Positions 1 through 5,756 of a stretch of 5,871 nt of DNA are shown in pieces. The DNA comes from REEB85 sp018971455 (GTDB lineage Bacteria; Pseudomonadota; Alphaproteobacteria; Acetobacterales; Acetobacteraceae), in the NCBI GenBank assembly GCA_028871195.1, contig JAGWNT010000141.1, positions 1 to 5,871 of the forward strand. Reading direction: 5' to 3'. A model generated the notes under the pieces. That model did not search any database and was not told the origin of the DNA. It saw nothing but the letters and a program-made list of their open reading frames with translations. A program made the translations under genes and the position numbers. Each line of letters begins with the position of its first letter. The stretch's first letter is position 1.

Positions 1-1259
1 ATCGAGTTGCTGAAACTGAAATCGGGAAAATACACCGCGCCGCGCACCACAGGCAGGAGGTCGGCCAGACGATTGATGATCGCGGTGATCGGCCCGGCCA
101 GATCCGGAAATTGCGCGGCCAGCGCCTTCAGTTGTGTCTGCTCGTAAGCGGAATAGACGATGACTGGCAGGTCCGATCCGTCCAACGCAGCGATCAGGGT
201 CTCGGCGAAGGCCCGCCTTGGGTCTCCATCGGTGCCCGCGAGGAAGGCCTCGTGGTGCAGCGTTCCGTCCGCCGCCAGGACATGCAGCGACCATTGGAAC
301 GGCAGGGTCTGATACGGCCGCGTGCCCTCGTAAAGCGGGATCGGCGGCATCATCGCCTCGAAATCCAGGTAGCAGGCAGGCGGCCCGAACCGATGCAGCA
401 GGCGCGCCAGATCGGGCGCCACATAGGGCTGGCCGCTGGCGATGGCGTCGCGAATGATTGCCTGCTTGCCCGCCAGCGGAAAATCGGACGGGATGTCGGA
501 GATCGCGGTGACGCCGAGCGCGTCCAGCCGATCCGCTTGCGCCGCGGTCAGACGCGGCATGTAACGGACCCAGTCAGTCGGCTTATCGGCCGCGCAGCGG
601 TCCCAGAACTGGCACGCATAGGGATTGCTGCACTGCTTTCCCGGTTCGGCGTGCGGGAGTGTCTCGCGGCCCAGGCTGTCACGCATGGCGGGCAGACGGT
701 GTGGCACCTCCGTCACTCGAGCGGCCACGTCATCGGATACGTCCACCCGGGCAAAGAACGCGCGCCAATCAATCTCGCCCGGCCCGCGCACATAGGCCGT
801 GTTGACGTGCAGCACTTCAATGGCGCGGAGCCGCACACCTGCCGCTTCGAGGACATGGGCCTGCAAGGCGATGTCATCGAGATGGTGGCCCTTCACCCCG
901 CCGCTGCTCTTGACCTCCAGCAGCCCCCACCCGTCGGGGTGGCGTTCGAGCAGATCCACCCGAACGCGCAGATCCTGCCAACCGAAAGCGGCCTCGAAGA
1001 TCGCCGGAACGGATGGGTCCTGCATCAGCGCGGCCGTGCGCGCGACGGCATCGGCGTGCTGCCAAGGGGCCTCCTCGACCAGCGCGCTGCCGGGGAACAG
1101 CAGCTGCGCCTTGCGGCCGATCTCCAGGCCGACATCGAGCGGGGAGCCGGCCGCCGGCTCCTCGTAGTCCTGCGGCTCATGGACCTGGAGCCACAGGCGA
1201 CGAAGGCACTGGAGGCCGGCTAGGTAGCGGGATTTGGTAAGGTGCGGCGTGGCCATCAT
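1..1259 (-). CDS. DUF2779 family protein: Cas4-like nuclease domain fused to DEDD exonuclease-like domain (3' end outside window)
   Basis: This is an open minus-strand frame of 419 codons with no stop before the left edge, so the C-terminus is missing. The start is ATG 1259, with a second in-frame ATG at 1256; a GAGGG ribosome site lies just upstream. Residues 7-25 carry the typical opening (LTKSRYLAGLQC, Cys18). D102 and E115-V-K117 fit a PD-(D/E)XK nuclease core, with Q133 following. Cys210, Cys216 and Cys222 follow, so with Cys18 there are four cysteines arranged as in Cas4/AddB iron-sulfur nucleases. From residue 296 the DUF2779 part begins: D299-F-E301 matches the first motif of DEDD exonucleases, and VYSAYEQ (368-374) fits a later conserved strand. 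Family assignment is from recognition of these motifs; nuclease activity and the Fe-S cluster are inferred. The biological role of the family is not established. The gene is transcribed away from the AAA-WYL genes, and a shared divergent promoter region is likely. Confidence 0.85.
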   Translation of the reverse strand, partial: MMATPHLTKSRYLAGLQCLRRLWLQVHEPQDYEEPAAGSPLDVGLEIGRKAQLLFPGSALVEEAPWQHADAVARTAALMQDPSVPAIFEAAFGWQDLRVRVDLLERHPDGWGLLEVKSSGGVKGHHLDDIALQAHVLEAAGVRLRAIEVLHVNTAYVRGPGEIDWRAFFARVDVSDDVAARVTEVPHRLPAMRDSLGRETLPHAEPGKQCSNPYACQFWDRCAADKPTDWVRYMPRLTAAQADRLDALGVTAISDIPSDFPLAGKQAIIRDAIASGQPYVAPDLARLLHRFGPPACYLDFEAMMPPIPLYEGTRPYQTLPFQWSLHVLAADGTLHHEAFLAGTDGDPRRAFAETLIAALDGSDLPVIVYSAYEQTQLKALAAQFPDLAGPITAIINRLADLLPVVRGAVYFPDFSFSNS

Positions 1260-1520
1260 GGTCCCTCGGGGCAGCTACGCGAAGGGTGGGACCCGTCCGC
1301 GCCCGGCGCAACGGAACAATCCGGGGCTGTCGGGCGAACCCGTCCACTTCTGTCGTAGCCATCGCGCATTCCTGCGGGACACCAAGCTGACAAGGGCCCA
1401 TCAACCGACTATGCCGCTCTCCATGCCATGAGCACCTGACCTCCTTGAACAATGGGAACGGCCCGCACCCGGACTCTGTCCGGTCGGTCTGGCCCGCGTT
1501 CGCTCTTTGAGGAGGTCATC
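1260..1520. promoter_or_regulatory. Divergent intergenic region between the DUF2779 gene and the plus-strand operon
   Basis: These 261 bp lie between two divergent starts and should contain both promoters. A TTGAAC hexamer at 1445-1450 (plus strand) could be a -35 box, but I see no good -10 partner, so no promoter is placed. On the minus strand a perfect AAGGAGGT lies at 1439-1446, nine bases before a six-codon ORF (1429 to 1409, MAWRAA then stop). This resembles a leader peptide or a relic start about 150 nt upstream of the DUF2779 start. Longer open frames here run out of frame into the neighbouring genes and have no coding character. No terminator or riboswitch was recognised. Confidence 0.5.
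1509..1516 (+). promoter_or_regulatory. Ribosome binding site deciding the start of the 107-aa protein
   Basis: GAGGAGGT lies five bases before ATG 1521. The frame is open further upstream to an ATG at 1452, but that ATG lacks a good ribosome site and would add an unstructured arginine-rich leader of 23 residues. ATG 1521 is therefore preferred. Confidence 0.75.
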
Positions 1521-1844
1521 ATGTTTCGCGTTCAGGCTCCCGCCGTCGTCATCTTCTCCAACGAGGCCTGCGCGGCCCTCGGCGCCCACCAGCGCGCGGC
1601 TGGGCTTGCCGCCTGGCGTGCGCTCGCTGGCCTCGGCCAGGGGCTGGAGATGGCGCATTTCCAGATCGTTTTCGCCGGCGTGACGCTCGCCGTGAGTTCG
1701 CGCCTGCGTAAGGACGGGTTCATCGTAGTCGAACTCGGCCTTGGCGACCCGCGGCAGGCCGCGCGGGTCATCCCGGCGGCGCAGCTGCGCCAGGCCGAAG
1801 CCCGGGCGCGGAGCCGGCACAAGCTGGCGTCCCACGTCCGCTGA
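1521..1844 (+). CDS. Small hypothetical protein, 107 aa, first gene of the AAA-WYL operon
   Basis: I do not recognise this protein. It is a short, alanine-rich polypeptide with a strong ribosome site. The N-terminal half has a hydrophobic beta-like stretch (AVVIFS, residues 8-13) and an alanine/leucine helix-like region (about 19-46). The middle alternates strand-like segments (FQIVFAGVTLAVSS and GFIVVELGL, about 51-79). The C-terminal 25 residues are rich in Arg, Lys, Gln and Ala, like a charged helix. There is no signal peptide, clear transmembrane segment or metal-binding cysteine set. Codon use and GC match the ATPase downstream, which supports it being a real gene. It lies 105 bp before the AAA gene on the same strand, so co-transcription is likely; a role as a partner or accessory of the ATPase is only a guess. 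Confidence 0.6.
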   Translation: MFRVQAPAVVIFSNEACAALGAHQRAAGLAAWRALAGLGQGLEMAHFQIVFAGVTLAVSSRLRKDGFIVVELGLGDPRQAARVIPAAQLRQAEARARSRHKLASHVR

Positions 1845-1949
1845 CTTCGGCGACGGAGGTGGCATCACCATGCCTGCCTCGTAGCTACGTCCAGTTCTGA
1901 CGTTCCGACAATCCATCTCTGCGTCATTCGATCCCGAGGAGATCGTTCC
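1845..1949 (+). other. Leader gap before the AAA gene, with a mini-ORF and the AAA ribosome site
   Basis: GGAGGT at 1855-1860 precedes ATG 1870, which opens a four-codon ORF (MPAS, stop 1882-1884). The spacing and sequence resemble the ribosome site of the 107-aa gene (GGAGGT followed by CATC and ATG), so this may be a relic duplication or a tiny leader peptide. A second site, GAGGAG at 1936-1941, is eight bases before ATG 1950 and serves the ATPase gene. No terminator hairpin was seen, so read-through from the upstream gene is expected. Confidence 0.4.
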
Positions 1950-4049
1950 ATGCCCATTTCCACCCGCCGGCGCGCCCCGGCTGCGCGCTTCGGCTCCGCA
2001 TGCGGCCGGACGCGCTTTGCGCTGCGGCTTGCCGCACGCGCCTACGCTGCCATCGATCGCCGCATGTCCGAGGCGCCGGTGCTGGTCGCCTGGCTCAACG
2101 AGAACGCCGCGAGCCTGCCCCTGGCCGAGGTCGATCTGCCCGAGGCGGATGCATCCCCTGGCCGCCGTCGCATCTTGTCCGTGCCGGAGTGGCGCGGCGT
2201 CGGTGCCGCGATTGCCGCCGCCTCGGCCGGGCTGCCCGCCGGCGGCCGCACCCTGGGCGATCTCTGGGGCGCGGCGATAGCGCGCACGCTTGCACTCGAT
2301 CCAATCGAGGCGGCCATCCTGGTTCTGGCGCTGCAGTATCGTCTCGATCCGCTGGTGGAGAGCCTGTTCGACCGGCTCAGCGCCGCGCGGGGCGGCCCGA
2401 CCCGCCTCCACCGAGACCCGGCACTGATCGGCATGCTGCTGGGCAAAAATCCGGCCAAGATCGCCGCCCGGCTCACCGCCCGGGCGACCCTGCCGGCGAG
2501 CGGACTGCTGTATCTCGGGCGCGATGGCGGTCTCTATGTGCCCAGCCGGCTGGTCTCGCTGAGCCGCGCTGGCACGCCGCCGGCCAGGGATTTCTACGAC
2601 CAGTTGCTCGGCACCGCGGCGGGCAATCCGCCGCCGTGGGAAGCATTCGCTCATCTCGGCCGCGAGGCGGAAATCGCTGCAGCCCTGCTGCAAGCGGCGC
2701 TGACCCGCCGCGAGAGCGGGGTCCACATCCTGCTCTATGGTCCACCCGGTGCCGGTAAGACCGCCTTCGCGATGGCCCTCGCGGTCCATCTCGGCATGCG
2801 GCTACGCCCCGTCACCGAGGCGGATGACGACGGCGGCGAGCCCGATCGCGAGGAACGTCTGGCCGGGCTTCGCTGGGCCGGGCACATCGCCCCGCGGGGC
2901 GACACGGTGTTGCTGTTCGACGACGCGGAGGATCTGTTCGCGCCGCGCCGCACCATGCTCCATGAGCCGCGCACCAGCTCGCGCGTGTTCATGCATCGGC
3001 TACTGGAGAGCATGCCGGTGCCGGTGATCTGGACCGCCAACGACCTGAGCGCCCTCGGCCCGGCGGTGGTGCGGCGCATGACGATGTGCCTGGAGATGAA
3101 GGTGCCGAACCTCGCCACCCGCACCCGGCTGTGGCGGCGCATGGGGGAGGCCGAGGGCGTGGCGCTGGCCGAGCCCGAGGCGGCACGCCTCGCCCGCCTG
3201 GTGCCGGCCGCGCCTGCCGTCGCCGCCACCGCGCTGCGCGGCGCGCGGCTCGCCGGCGGCGGGGCGGAAACGGCGCGGCTGATCGTCGCGGGGATGGCGC
3301 GCGCGGTGCATGGCGGGGCGCTGCCTGCCCCCGAGCCGGAACCGGCCGCGCTCTACGACCCCGGCTTGATCAACGCCGACGCCGATCTGGCCGCGCTGAC
3401 GGCGGAGCTGTCGCGCCCGGAAGCGCCGCACGGCGTCTCCTTTCTGTTGTCCGGGCCCTCGGGCGCGGGCAAGAGCGCCTGGGTGCGGCATCTGGCCGCG
3501 CTGATGGGGCTGCCGGTGCTACAGAAGCGGGCGTCCGATCTTCTGGACCCCTATGTCGGCGGAACCGAGCGGAACATCGCCGAGGCGTTCGCCGAGGCGC
3601 GGGAGGCGCAGGCCTTCCTGGTGTTCGACGAAGCGGACAGCCTGCTGCTGGAGCGCGGTGACGCCGTGCGCAGCTGGGAGATCAGCCAGGTCAACGAGAT
3701 GCTGACCTGGATGGAGGCCCATCCACTGCCCTTCGCCTGCACCACCAACCTGGCCGAGCGGCTGGACCGGGCGAGCCTGCGGCGGTTCCTGGTCAAGCTG
3801 CGGTTTGGTTGGCTGGCCGAGGCGCAGGCGCGGATGGCATTCCGGCGTTTCTTCGGGTTGGAGGCGCCGGCGGGGCTGGACGGGCTGCGCTGCCTGACGC
3901 CGGCGGATTTCGCGCTGGTCGCGCGGCGGGCGGCGCTGGGCGGGGCGGCGAGCGATCTCGCGGCGCTGGTGCGGCTGCTGGCGGCGGAGAGCGCGGGTCG
4001 GGCGGGCGGGCGCGGGCCCATCGGCTTTGCCGGATCGGCGGCGGCATGA
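1950..4049 (+). CDS. Tandem AAA+ family ATPase, 699 aa
   Basis: This protein has two AAA+ modules behind a helical N-terminal region (about residues 40-230). Module 1 has Walker A GPPGAGKT (264-271), Walker B LLFDDAED (321-328), sensor-1 Asn364 and arginines 375-376. Module 2 has Walker A GPSGAGKS (502-509), Walker B FLVFDEAD (556-563), sensor-1 Asn600 and arginines 611-612. Module 2 also has an aromatic-hydrophobic-glycine pore-loop motif, Tyr535-Val-Gly, in the setting usual for classical AAA unfoldases (YVGGTERNI). Module 1 lacks an obvious pore loop, and its Walker B has Asp in place of the catalytic Glu. This pattern suggests a structural or slow first ring and an active second ring, so the protein is probably a hexameric remodelling or unfoldase ATPase in the cytoplasm. 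The substrate is unknown. ATG 1950 is chosen for its GAGGAG site; Met39 is an alternative, because residues 1-38 are arginine/alanine-rich and look unconserved. The stop overlaps the WYL start. Confidence 0.92.
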   Translation: MPISTRRRAPAARFGSACGRTRFALRLAARAYAAIDRRMSEAPVLVAWLNENAASLPLAEVDLPEADASPGRRRILSVPEWRGVGAAIAAASAGLPAGGRTLGDLWGAAIARTLALDPIEAAILVLALQYRLDPLVESLFDRLSAARGGPTRLHRDPALIGMLLGKNPAKIAARLTARATLPASGLLYLGRDGGLYVPSRLVSLSRAGTPPARDFYDQLLGTAAGNPPPWEAFAHLGREAEIAAALLQAALTRRESGVHILLYGPPGAGKTAFAMALAVHLGMRLRPVTEADDDGGEPDREERLAGLRWAGHIAPRGDTVLLFDDAEDLFAPRRTMLHEPRTSSRVFMHRLLESMPVPVIWTANDLSALGPAVVRRMTMCLEMKVPNLATRTRLWRRMGEAEGVALAEPEAARLARLVPAAPAVAATALRGARLAGGGAETARLIVAGMARAVHGGALPAPEPEPAALYDPGLINADADLAALTAELSRPEAPHGVSFLLSGPSGAGKSAWVRHLAALMGLPVLQKRASDLLDPYVGGTERNIAEAFAEAREAQAFLVFDEADSLLLERGDAVRSWEISQVNEMLTWMEAHPLPFACTTNLAERLDRASLRRFLVKLRFGWLAEAQARMAFRRFFGLEAPAGLDGLRCLTPADFALVARRAALGGAASDLAALVRLLAAESAGRAGGRGPIGFAGSAAA

Positions 4050-5107
4050 TTGCCAGTCCGACCAGGGGCGGGCAGCATCGTGCCATGCGCTACGCCCCGG
4101 CCGAACGCCTGCTGCGCCTGGCTCGCCATCTGGCGGGAACGCGCACGGGCCTGACACTGGACGAGATGGCGTCCGAACTCTCGGTGGGGCGGTGGACGGC
4201 GGAGCGGCTACGCGACTCGCTGCTGGCGGCGTTTCCGCAGATGGAAAGCTGGGACGACGAGGAACGCGTGCGGCGCTGGCGGCTGCCGGCGACCGCGCTG
4301 TTCGGCCTGGTCGAACCGCGGCCCGAGGCGGTGGCGGCAATCGAGACCGCGGCGCGCGAATTCGCCGGGCGCGGCGAGGTCGACCGTGCCGGGCTGTTGC
4401 GCGAGACGGCCGCGACCTTGCGCGCGCTGATGCGCCCCGACGCGCTGCGCCGCGCCGAGCCGGACATCGCCGCACTGATGGAAGCGGAGGGGATCGCGAT
4501 GCGGCCGGGGCCGCGGCCGGTGATCGTCGAGGGCGTGCTGGCGAATTTGCGGCGGGCGATCCTGGGGATGCAACTGGTGGTGGTGCGCTACGCGGCGGCG
4601 GGGGAGAAGGAGCCGGCGACACGCATCCTTTGCCCCTACGGCATTCTGTATGGCGGGCGGGGATGGCTGGTGGCGCATGTCGAAGGGCTGCCGGAGATGC
4701 GGCTATGGCGGCTGGATCGGGTCGCCTCGGTCGATCTGCTGGATCGGGGGTTTGCGCGGCGGGAGGACTTCTCGCTGTCGGAATATGCGGCGCGGTCCTT
4801 CGGGGTGTTCCAGGAGGAGCCGATCGACGTGGTGTTGCGGTTCGCGCCGGAGGCGGCGGAGGACGCGGCGGGGTGGATGTTTCATCCGTCGCAGCGGATG
4901 GAGCGGGAGGCGGATGGGGGGCTGATCGTGCGGTTTCGGGCGGGGGGAATGCGGGAGATGTGCTGGCATCTGTTTTCGTGGGGAGAGGCCGTGACGGTGG
5001 TGGAGCCGGAGGAGTTACGAGAGCAGATAGCTGAACAAGCTAGAGCAGTAACGAGGGGAGTCACACGGGTCGCAACGGACCCCAGCAAAGAACAAAAAGC
5101 AGTGTAA
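4046..5107 (+). CDS. WYL-domain transcriptional regulator, 353 aa
   Basis: The protein has an N-terminal winged helix-turn-helix (about residues 16-62; AERLLRLARHL, then LTLDEMASELSV). A linker helix region follows, then the WYL domain (about 158-235), where RGWLVAHVEG (205-214) stands for the WYL signature and LWRLDRVASV (220-229) matches the conserved strand. The WCX region runs about 258-330. WYL domains bind nucleotide or nucleic-acid ligands and control many phage-defence and DNA-damage genes. Here the gene sits downstream of the ATPase in an ATGA overlap (ATG 4046, TGA 4047-4049), implying coupled translation and perhaps autoregulation of the operon. ATG 4085 (Met14) is an alternative start, since family members commonly begin near MRYAPAERLL. 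The last 30 or so codons have clearly lower GC and different codon use, and the final 20 residues (RAVTRG onward) look non-conserved. See the composition-break finding. Confidence 0.9.
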   Translation: MIASPTRGGQHRAMRYAPAERLLRLARHLAGTRTGLTLDEMASELSVGRWTAERLRDSLLAAFPQMESWDDEERVRRWRLPATALFGLVEPRPEAVAAIETAAREFAGRGEVDRAGLLRETAATLRALMRPDALRRAEPDIAALMEAEGIAMRPGPRPVIVEGVLANLRRAILGMQLVVVRYAAAGEKEPATRILCPYGILYGGRGWLVAHVEGLPEMRLWRLDRVASVDLLDRGFARREDFSLSEYAARSFGVFQEEPIDVVLRFAPEAAEDAAGWMFHPSQRMEREADGGLIVRFRAGGMREMCWHLFSWGEAVTVVEPEELREQIAEQARAVTRGVTRVATDPSKEQKAV

Positions 5108-5108
5108 G

Positions 5109-5375
5109 ATGGTGTTTCGTAACGGCGGTGCCCACGTAAATGTCTCCAGTCTAAAGCTTCTCGATTTTCTAGATTGGGTGACCGAGTCCGTTGGTTGGAC
5201 GGCCGGAAGGAAACCTCCAAAGTTTGGAGTTTTGCTCCTGCCGCCGGTCCAGCGCAGCGCGGTCTGGCGTCCCAAACAGGTTCTTGATTTATGGGATTCG
5301 ATCCTGCGGGGCTTGCCGATCGGAATCTTCTATCTTGTAGAGCAAGACGACAAATTCCGCATCATAGCAGACTGG
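5109..5375 (+). pseudogene. DUF262 (GmrSD/ParB-like) gene, N-terminal fragment, cut by the inverted-repeat element
   Basis: Eighty-nine codons remain from ATG 5109, one base after the WYL stop. Residues 44-75 carry the recognisable N-terminal DUF262 block: LPPVQRSAVWRP, then VLDLWDSILRGLPIG, then hydrophobic IFYL. Full DUF262 proteins continue with the DGQQR-type catalytic motif and several hundred more residues, and all of that is missing. The frame runs through the left repeat of the element as a chimera and stops at 5460-5462. GC is clearly lower than in the AAA and WYL genes, which suggests separate acquisition. DUF262 is the nucleotide-driven nuclease core of type IV restriction systems such as GmrSD. 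This copy should be inactive, because the catalytic motif is gone. The start codon has a weak ribosome site, so translation probably depended on termination of the WYL gene. Confidence 0.8.
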
Positions 5376-5407
5376 GGTAGTGTCCTAATTTCAGGGACGA
5401 GAGGCGG
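5376..5407 (+). repeat. Left terminal inverted repeat, 32 bp
   Basis: The repeat runs GGTAGTGTCCTAATTTCAGG and on through GACGAGAGGCGG. It is a perfect reverse complement of 5691-5722. Within it, GTCC and GGAC flank a short AT-rich centre, a small dyad that may be part of a transposase site. In the DUF262 frame it encodes GSVLISGTRGG. Confidence 0.95.
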
Positions 5408-5458
5408 TGCGTGCGGCGATTGTTGCCGAGCACCGCTCCGAGAAAGGAACCTAATGAC

Positions 5459-5707
5459 ATGACGGTAACGCCCGCAGCGCCGGTTGATCTAAGCGGCTTC
5501 GATCCGAATAACACCGACCGCGACAAAATCGATGCCGGGGCATGGGTTCCTTGCCGAATTTGCGAGGATATCTTTCTCCGTGTTCGCTTGACCGCGCGGT
5601 ATTGCAACACCTGTGCTCGCGCATTTTGTGAGGGCGAACATGGAAACTTCGCCGGGAGAGGCCCCGCAGTCTGCGTCCAATGCCACCGCCCCGCCTCTCG
5701 TCCCTGA
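5459..5707 (+). CDS. Small cysteine-rich, probably two-zinc protein, 82 aa, cargo of the inverted-repeat element
   Basis: I recognise no named family. The metal-site pattern is clear: CxxC at 32-35, CxxC at 49-52, Cys57, His61, and CxxCH at 72-76. This could bind two zinc ions, in a paired-ribbon or cross-brace arrangement. The N-terminal 28 residues look flexible (MTVTPAAP, then DLSGFDPNN). ATG 5459 is preferred to the upstream ATG 5411 because AAAGGA (5443-5448) lies 10 bases before it and because the upstream codons are arginine/proline-rich. The start overlaps, as ATGA, the stop of the chimeric DUF262 reading frame. The last residues (PASRP) and the TGA stop at 5705-5707 lie within the right terminal repeat, so gene and element end are built together. 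Possible roles, all inferred, are DNA binding, a transposition accessory, or a regulator. No catalytic motif is visible. Confidence 0.6.
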   Translation: MTVTPAAPVDLSGFDPNNTDRDKIDAGAWVPCRICEDIFLRVRLTARYCNTCARAFCEGEHGNFAGRGPAVCVQCHRPASRP

Positions 5708-5722
5708 AATTAGGACACTACC
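5691..5722 (-). repeat. Right terminal inverted repeat, 32 bp
   Basis: This is the perfect reverse complement of 5376-5407. Beyond the 32 bp, the inner side matches for GCG after one mismatch and then diverges. It includes the stop codon of the 82-aa ORF. On the outside it is followed directly by GC and the hairpin at 5725. Confidence 0.95.
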
Positions 5723-5724
5723 GC

Positions 5725-5747
5725 ACGCCCCTCGAGCAGCGGGGCGT
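5725..5747 (+). terminator. GC hairpin, possible intrinsic terminator for the plus-strand operon
   Basis: ACGCCCC and GGGGCGT form a perfect 7-bp stem around a nine-base loop (TCGAGCAGC). CTCCTTTCC follows on the plus strand, a weak pyrimidine tail rather than a true U-tract. The minus strand has no T-run, so plus-strand use is more likely. It begins two bases after the element end and may once have ended the DUF262 transcript. Confidence 0.4.
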
Positions 5748-5756
5748 CTCCTTTCC

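Larger units (their letters stand above)
5376..5722. mobile_element. Small inverted-repeat element (MITE-like, about 345 bp) carrying a zinc-protein ORF
   Basis: The segment is bounded by perfect 32-bp inverted repeats and interrupts the DUF262 gene. It contains no transposase; the only credible gene is the 82-aa cysteine-rich ORF. If the TA at 5378-5379 and the TA at 5719-5720 are a target duplication, the element proper is 339 bp and starts GTGTCCTAATTTC at both ends. A TA target would fit Tc1/mariner-IS630-type transposition, but I do not recognise the repeats as a named IS. No longer flanking direct repeat is visible. The identity of the repeats suggests recent movement, probably in trans by a transposase elsewhere in the genome. 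Alternatives are an internally deleted IS derivative or a cassette mobilised for its cargo. Confidence 0.8.

Noticed and set aside
1143..1161. Perfect 9-bp inverted repeat (GGAGCCGGC, one base, GCCGGCTCC)
   Set aside because: Inside the DUF2779 coding region and made only of GC-rich codons for EPAAGS; likely chance and not a terminator.
111..1223. Long plus-strand open frame of 370 codons
   Set aside because: It lies opposite the DUF2779 gene, whose motifs are clear on the minus strand. The plus product is arginine/glutamine-rich with no family features, a typical shadow in high-GC DNA.
1177..1452. Minus-strand 91-codon frame upstream of DUF2779
   Set aside because: It runs out of frame into the DUF2779 gene, its TTG start has no ribosome site of its own, and the product is Arg/Pro-rich. 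Its internal ATG near 1363 has an AGGA but no other support.
1401..2789. 462-codon minus-strand open frame
   Set aside because: It covers the 107-aa gene and half of the AAA gene in antisense. The product is Arg/Gly/Ala-rich low-complexity sequence. The opposite strand has Walker motifs and good ribosome sites.
3809..4045. Upstream extension of the WYL reading frame
   Set aside because: This part of the frame is glycine/alanine/arginine-rich and overlaps the real AAA C-terminus. The WYL protein begins at 4046 or 4085.
3519..4622. 367-codon minus-strand open frame
   Set aside because: Antisense to AAA module 2 and WYL; proline/serine/arginine-rich with no motif.
4027..5034. 335-codon plus-strand frame overlapping WYL
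   Set aside because: Glycine/arginine-rich product in a shifted frame; the WYL frame has the domain evidence.
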